A stretch of DNA of 64,000 bases from a methane-oxidizing endosymbiont of Gigantopelta aegis (GTDB lineage Bacteria > Pseudomonadota > Gammaproteobacteria > Methylococcales > Methylomonadaceae), in NCBI RefSeq assembly GCF_016097405.1, contig NZ_JAEHGD010000001.1, forward strand, positions 319,003-383,002, in the 5' to 3' direction. This document shows positions 60,285 through 64,000 of the stretch, piece after piece; the stretch's first letter is position 1; each line of letters opens with the position of its first letter. Made by a program: the position numbers and the translations under genes. Below the pieces are notes generated by a model. It was not told the DNA's origin and made no database searches. It saw nothing but the letters and a program-made list of their open reading frames with translations.

Positions 60285-61074
60285 ATTGAATAATAGCCTG
60301 TTGAATGTGTTCGCTATGGGTTAAAAAAGGCGCATGCCCTGCGCCTGCCAACAAACTTATCTGGCAATCGGGTCGCCTTTGTTTAATCACCTTAGCTAAT
60401 ACTGGCGGAATCAGTTTATCGTGATCGCCAAATATGGCTAGAACAGGCTGTGACAGTGCTGCCAATTCGTCCCTTAAATCACAGGTTTGCAGGATTTTCA
60501 GCCCGCCTTGTAAGGCTTCAACGGTGGGAGGTGGACAGCTTTCGATAGCGGTTTTGAGTTGTCTCAACAAATGCTTACCCTCTGGCAGACCATTGACTTG
60601 CAAGGCCAAAAACCGTACTAAAGTTTGATGGCTATCATGCATCAGATTTTCACTGAAACGCATCAAAACATTGGGATGCACCCCGGGCCAATCGTTTTGT
60701 TCAACAAAACATGGATTTCCCGCTAGTGTTATCACACGGCTGACCCGCTTTGGATAGCGCCAAGCCATATCCAGCGCGATACTTGCGCCTAATGACCATC
60801 CTAATACCATAAACTGCTCAGTCGGAATCGCCTGCAATAGTATATCTGTCACTGTTTCCAACTGATATGGCGCACATAACCCACTTAAACCATGCCCCGG
60901 CAAGTCCAGACAAATGACTCGAAAATGTTGTGCTAGCTGTTCAGCCAAAGTCTGCCAGAGGCCTGAATGCATTGACCAGCCATGTAACATCACTAACGCA
61001 GGCTTAGTTTGACCTAATACAGCCTCGTTTTTGTCCGGCTGCGTTAGGGGATATTCTTTGAGATATATGCTCAT
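60268..61074 (-). CDS. bioH: Pimeloyl-ACP methyl ester esterase BioH
   Basis: A 268-residue alpha/beta hydrolase: VMLHGWSMHSGLWQTLAEQLAQHFRVICLDLPGHGLS at the N-terminus, nucleophile elbow LGWSLGASIALD, catalytic Asp in AIFGDHDKLIPP and His in AGHAPFLTHSE. It removes the methyl ester from pimeloyl-ACP. It lies between bioF and bioC, the standard gammaproteobacterial place. Confidence 0.95.
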   Translation of the reverse strand: MSIYLKEYPLTQPDKNEAVLGQTKPALVMLHGWSMHSGLWQTLAEQLAQHFRVICLDLPGHGLSGLCAPYQLETVTDILLQAIPTEQFMVLGWSLGASIALDMAWRYPKRVSRVITLAGNPCFVEQNDWPGVHPNVLMRFSENLMHDSHQTLVRFLALQVNGLPEGKHLLRQLKTAIESCPPPTVEALQGGLKILQTCDLRDELAALSQPVLAIFGDHDKLIPPVLAKVIKQRRPDCQISLLAGAGHAPFLTHSEHIQQAIIQFVDDA

Positions 61075-61124
61075 AAATAGTTAATGAAAGATGGATGTTG
61101 TGCAGGCCTAGTGCCACACCTGAC

Positions 61125-62285
61125 TCATTGCAGACAATGAGCAAGCGCATCGAGCAAGGTGTCGATGTGTTGCGTCTGATGTAATGCCGATAAGGTAATG
61201 CGTAAACGTGCTTGTCCTTTCGGCACCGTAGGTGGGCGAATGGCGCTGACCCACAAGCCGCGCGCCCATAATTGCTGACTAATCGCCAAAGCCTGCTGGC
61301 TATCGCCAATCAAAAGCGGTTGAATCGCCGTATCAGATGGCATGAGTGACAAACCGATCTGCCGGGCAGACTGTTTAAAATAAGCGATATTCTGCTGTAA
61401 TATCGCCCGTTTATCGGCCCCGATTTCGCCCTGAACAAGACGCAGACTGACTCGGGTTGCCTCACACACGGTTGGCGGCAAGGCGGTTGTATAGATATAA
61501 CTGCGCGCTTTCTGGATCAGAAGCTCGATCAATGCTTCGGAACCGGCTACAAAGGCGCCAAAGCAGCCAAACCCTTTTCCCAATGTCCCCATTAAAATCG
61601 GTACATCTTGTTGTGCCAGTTCAAAATGCTCCACGACACCCGCGCCAGTGCGACCTAAAACGGCCATACCATGCGCGTCATCGATCATCAGCAGACTATT
61701 GCGCGTATTTGTCAAGCCTACCATCTCTGGCAATGGTGCTAAATCGCCATCCATGCTGAACACCCCATCGCTAACCAGCAATACATCACCTGGCGCTTTG
61801 CTCAATTTAGCCTTCAAATCGGCCATATTCCGATGCCGATAACGTTGCAGCCGAGCCTTAGATAATAACGCACCATCCAGTAATGAGGCATGATTCAGGC
61901 GATCTTGCAATACCCAATCGCCACGCTCACACAAGGCCGAAATAACACCCACATTCGCCATGTAGCCGGTGGAGAACAATACGGCTTTTTCACGGCCGGT
62001 AAATGCCGCCAGCTCTTCTTCCAAGGCATGATGTGCATGGCTATGCCCACAAATCAAATGCGCCGAACCACTCCCCAAGGGATATTGACTCACTGCGTGC
62101 TGCAATGCTGCTTTAAGCTGTGGATGTTGCGACAGGCCCAAATAATCATTACTGCAAAAATTCAGGCAGGGTTTACCATCGACGATAAGTTCCACACCAC
62201 TGACAGCCTCGACAATACGCCGCCGCCGATACAAGCCTTGTTGCTGCTGCAATGCCAATTCGGCATTAAAATCGGTCAACATCAA
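61125..62285 (-). CDS. bioF: 8-amino-7-oxononanoate synthase BioF
   Basis: A 386-residue PLP-dependent acyltransferase with FCSNDYLGLSQHP, the SGSAHLICGHSHAHHALEEELAAF block, DDAHGMAVLGRTGAG and PLP Lys in LGKGFGCFGAFV. It condenses pimeloyl-ACP with alanine. It starts eight bases after bioB and ends 50 bases before bioH. Confidence 0.96.
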   Translation of the reverse strand: MMLTDFNAELALQQQQGLYRRRRIVEAVSGVELIVDGKPCLNFCSNDYLGLSQHPQLKAALQHAVSQYPLGSGSAHLICGHSHAHHALEEELAAFTGREKAVLFSTGYMANVGVISALCERGDWVLQDRLNHASLLDGALLSKARLQRYRHRNMADLKAKLSKAPGDVLLVSDGVFSMDGDLAPLPEMVGLTNTRNSLLMIDDAHGMAVLGRTGAGVVEHFELAQQDVPILMGTLGKGFGCFGAFVAGSEALIELLIQKARSYIYTTALPPTVCEATRVSLRLVQGEIGADKRAILQQNIAYFKQSARQIGLSLMPSDTAIQPLLIGDSQQALAISQQLWARGLWVSAIRPPTVPKGQARLRITLSALHQTQHIDTLLDALAHCLQ

Positions 62286-62293
62286 ATTATGCT

Positions 62294-63286
62294 TTAGCTG
62301 GCGTAACTGGAACCACCCTGATGCAAGCCTAAACGTTCAAACAATTGTAAATCCCGATTGGTCATCGGGTTATCGGTGGTCAGCAATTTTTCGCCATAAA
62401 AAATGGAATTGGCACCGGCCAGAAAACACAGTGCCTGCATTTCATCTGTCATTTCATTACGTCCTGCTGACAAGCGCACTCGCGACTCCGGCATCATGAT
62501 GCGCGCCACAGCGACAGTCCTCACAAATTCCAATGGATCCAGCTTTTCAGTCCCGGCCAATGGTGTACCTTCCACTTGTACCAACATGTTAATCGGCACA
62601 CTCTCCGGATGTTTCGGCAAATTCGCCAGTTGTTGCAAGAGTTTGGCACGATCATCATCGCTTTCGCCCATACCGATGATACCGCCACAACAAACATTGA
62701 TGCCAGCGTCACGCACACGCGCCAGCGTATCCAGCCTGTCCTGGTAGGTGCGGGTAGTGATAACCTCAGAATAATACTCTTCCGAAGTATCCAGATTATG
62801 ATTGTAATAATCCAGTCCACCATCTTTAAGGCGCTTGGTTTGCTCATCGGTTAACATACCTAAAGTCACACACGTTTCCATGCCTAAAGCCTTGACCCCT
62901 TGCACCATTTCCACCACCCGTTCGATATCGCGGTCTTTTGGCGCACGCCAGGCCGCTCCCATGCAAAAACGCGATGCGCCTTGTTCCTTCGCACGTTTGG
63001 CTGTTTCCAAAACTTCTTCAATCGGCAACAAGGCTTCCGGTTGTAAATCCGCATCATAGCGTGCGCTCTGTGGACAATAGCCACAATCCTCAGAACAGGA
63101 ACCTGTTTTAATGCTCAGCAAACTGCTGATTTGGATTTCGTTAGGATCAAAATACTGCCGATGTAGGCTTTGCGCCTGAAAGATCAAATCGTTAAACGGC
63201 AGATTAAATAAAGCCTTAATCTCATCGAGTTGCCAATCATGGCGGATAACCGACACATCGGCCGGGAATGAAGGGCGCGCGGACAT
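62294..63286 (-). CDS. bioB: Biotin synthase BioB
   Basis: A 330-residue radical SAM enzyme: [20 protein letters not shown] has the CxxxCxxC cluster, with [15 protein letters not shown] and [11 protein letters not shown] further on, and the 2Fe-2S ligands including the Arg in SAGRNEM. It inserts sulphur into dethiobiotin. I start at the Met giving [10 protein letters not shown], with AGGAGA about ten bases before; an upstream Met at 63337 adds 17 residues absent in the family. It leads the operon. The IS element begins within about 100 bases upstream. Confidence 0.95.
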   Translation of the reverse strand: MSARPSFPADVSVIRHDWQLDEIKALFNLPFNDLIFQAQSLHRQYFDPNEIQISSLLSIKTGSCSEDCGYCPQSARYDADLQPEALLPIEEVLETAKRAKEQGASRFCMGAAWRAPKDRDIERVVEMVQGVKALGMETCVTLGMLTDEQTKRLKDGGLDYYNHNLDTSEEYYSEVITTRTYQDRLDTLARVRDAGINVCCGGIIGMGESDDDRAKLLQQLANLPKHPESVPINMLVQVEGTPLAGTEKLDPLEFVRTVAVARIMMPESRVRLSAGRNEMTDEMQALCFLAGANSIFYGEKLLTTDNPMTNRDLQLFERLGLHQGGSSYAS

Positions 63287-63348
63287 ACGAGCAATCTCCT
63301 GCAAAAAGGTTAAACTAAGAGCAGCAATATTCAACAAATTTTATCGAC

Positions 63349-63357
63349 TTGTCAACC
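63349..63357. promoter_or_regulatory. Possible BirA half-site upstream of bioB
   Basis: TTGTCAACC matches the proteobacterial BirA half-site TTGTAAACC at eight of nine positions. The matching second half at the normal spacing of about 15 bases is not seen. The probable IS end is at about 63375, so the operator may have been interrupted. Confidence 0.35.
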
Positions 63358-63374
63358 TACCCTACATCAAATGG

Positions 63375-64000
63375 CAGGGCAATCGGGTTTAAAAAAGGGT
63401 TGAAATTATAATTTAGATAAGGTATTGGTTTTATCATTTTGATTATAAATGACAGTTACCCCAACGGCCTCAATTATCCACCATTTTTCAACGATTGCTG
63501 ATCCAAGAGTAGATCGGCGAAAGAAGCATCAACTCACTGATATATTTTTCATCACCTTGTGTGCGACTATTTGTGGAGCCGATAACTGGGTGGCCATTGA
63601 AAAATTTGGAAAGGCTAAAGAAAGCTGGTTCACTGAACAGCTTGGTTTAGAAAATGGAATCCCTTCACATGATACGTTGGGTGCTGTTTTTGCCGCCATA
63701 GATACGGAACAATTTAGTCAATGCTTCTCAAACTGGGTGGCCGATCTAGCGGACTTGGTTGAAGAAGATATTATTGCAATGGATGGCAAATGCTTAAGGC
63801 GCAGTATTGATAAAGCCTCAAATAAGTCAGCCATCTATATGGTGAGCGCCTGGTCGCGGAAAAACAGTTTGGTTTTAGGTCAGGCGAAAGTGGATGATAA
63901 ATCCAATGAAATTACGGCCATACCCAAACTTCTGTCGCGTTTGGATATTGCAGGCGCTTTGATTACAATTGATGCAATGGGGTGCCAAAAGAAAATAGCC
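63375..64000 (+). mobile_element. ISAs1-family insertion sequence, left part
   Basis: The transposase starting at 63449 identifies the family. The left end is guessed as CAGGGCAATCGGG at 63375 from its ISAs1-like start; the other end, and therefore the inverted repeats and target duplication, lie outside the window. The stretch 63287-63448 holds the bioB promoter and this end; nothing else was recognised in it. Confidence 0.75.
63449..64000 (+). CDS. ISAs1 family transposase (partial, runs off the window)
   Basis: 184 codons are present, with no stop before the window edge. The N-terminal DDE_Tnp_1-associated part reads IIHHFSTIADPRVDRRKKHQLTDIFFITLCATICGADNW, then WFTEQLGLENGIPSHDTLG, and the first catalytic Asp in IIAMDGKCLRRS with the second in LITIDAMGCQKKIA. 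This is the ISAs1 (H-repeat) group. The frame is intact so far, so the element could be active. It reads away from bioB. Confidence 0.92.
   Translation, partial: MTVTPTASIIHHFSTIADPRVDRRKKHQLTDIFFITLCATICGADNWVAIEKFGKAKESWFTEQLGLENGIPSHDTLGAVFAAIDTEQFSQCFSNWVADLADLVEEDIIAMDGKCLRRSIDKASNKSAIYMVSAWSRKNSLVLGQAKVDDKSNEITAIPKLLSRLDIAGALITIDAMGCQKKIA

Overview
The window looks like chromosomal DNA of a gammaproteobacterial methylotroph, most likely a methanotroph of the order Methylococcales. This is inferred from gene content: an NAD-dependent molybdenum formate dehydrogenase with fused gamma and beta subunits, a SoxYZ-like carrier and a metallo-hydrolase of the quinoprotein dehydrogenase accessory families, a stand-alone bacteriohemerythrin, a rubredoxin, and gammaproteobacterial housekeeping genes (lolC/lolD, bamE, ratA/rnfH, bioBFHCD, gcvR-bcp). 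The base composition leans to AT. No rRNA, tRNA or CRISPR array was recognised.

Layout. 1-9.7 kb is housekeeping: end of a YqaA-type membrane protein, efpL, an RbgA-type GTPase, rubredoxin, rarA, accA, tilS, smpB, a sodium symporter, ratA-rnfH, bamE and fur. 9.7-16.3 kb holds a DUF4258 gene broken in an A-run with its small partner, lolC-lolD, an FMN glutamate-synthase-like protein and a VTT-oxidoreductase fusion. 16.4-20.8 kb is accessory: a palindromic repeat, a ParE/RelE-type toxin-antitoxin pair, and arsM, two glycosyltransferase-family genes and arsS (arsenosugar pathway). 20.9-29.6 kb has a PerM-type membrane protein, phoH-bcp-gcvR, an acidic SPOR protein and a PAS/chemoreceptor/unknown operon lying between two copies of a second structured repeat.

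A sequence matching the E. coli dif site at 25 of 28 positions lies at 30970-30997, so the window probably spans the chromosome replication terminus. Just beyond it (31.0-33.4 kb) are a frameshifted NTF2-like gene, a TauE transporter and a truncated hydrolase beside a gene remnant. 33.3-37 kb returns to ordinary genes (methyltransferase, DUF1244, yciB, yciI, bolA, a parvulin lipoprotein). 37-42.7 kb is an HlyD/ABC exporter operon in which one permease has a shifted C-terminus because of a 7-bp tandem duplication. 43-46 kb has a formylglycine-generating-enzyme-like protein divergent from a Wzz/GumC-like protein that carries an apparently dead tyrosine-recombinase-like tail.

46-55 kb contains a nitrilase/GNAT/DUF1289 group, the C1-oxidation accessory genes, a LysR regulator with a clear palindromic operator, and the formate dehydrogenase operon ending in a strong terminator. 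55-58.2 kb has two more copies of the first repeat, one of them between a probable ArsR operator and arsR, then arsR-arsI-arsC-acr3. 58.3-63.3 kb is bacteriohemerythrin and the biotin operon bioB-F-H-C-D. The window ends inside an ISAs1-type insertion sequence just upstream of bioB.

The two arsenic loci are complementary: one methylates arsenite and builds organoarsenicals, the other senses arsenic, cleaves C-As bonds, reduces arsenate and exports arsenite. All identifications come from reading the sequence and from family knowledge; no database search was possible.
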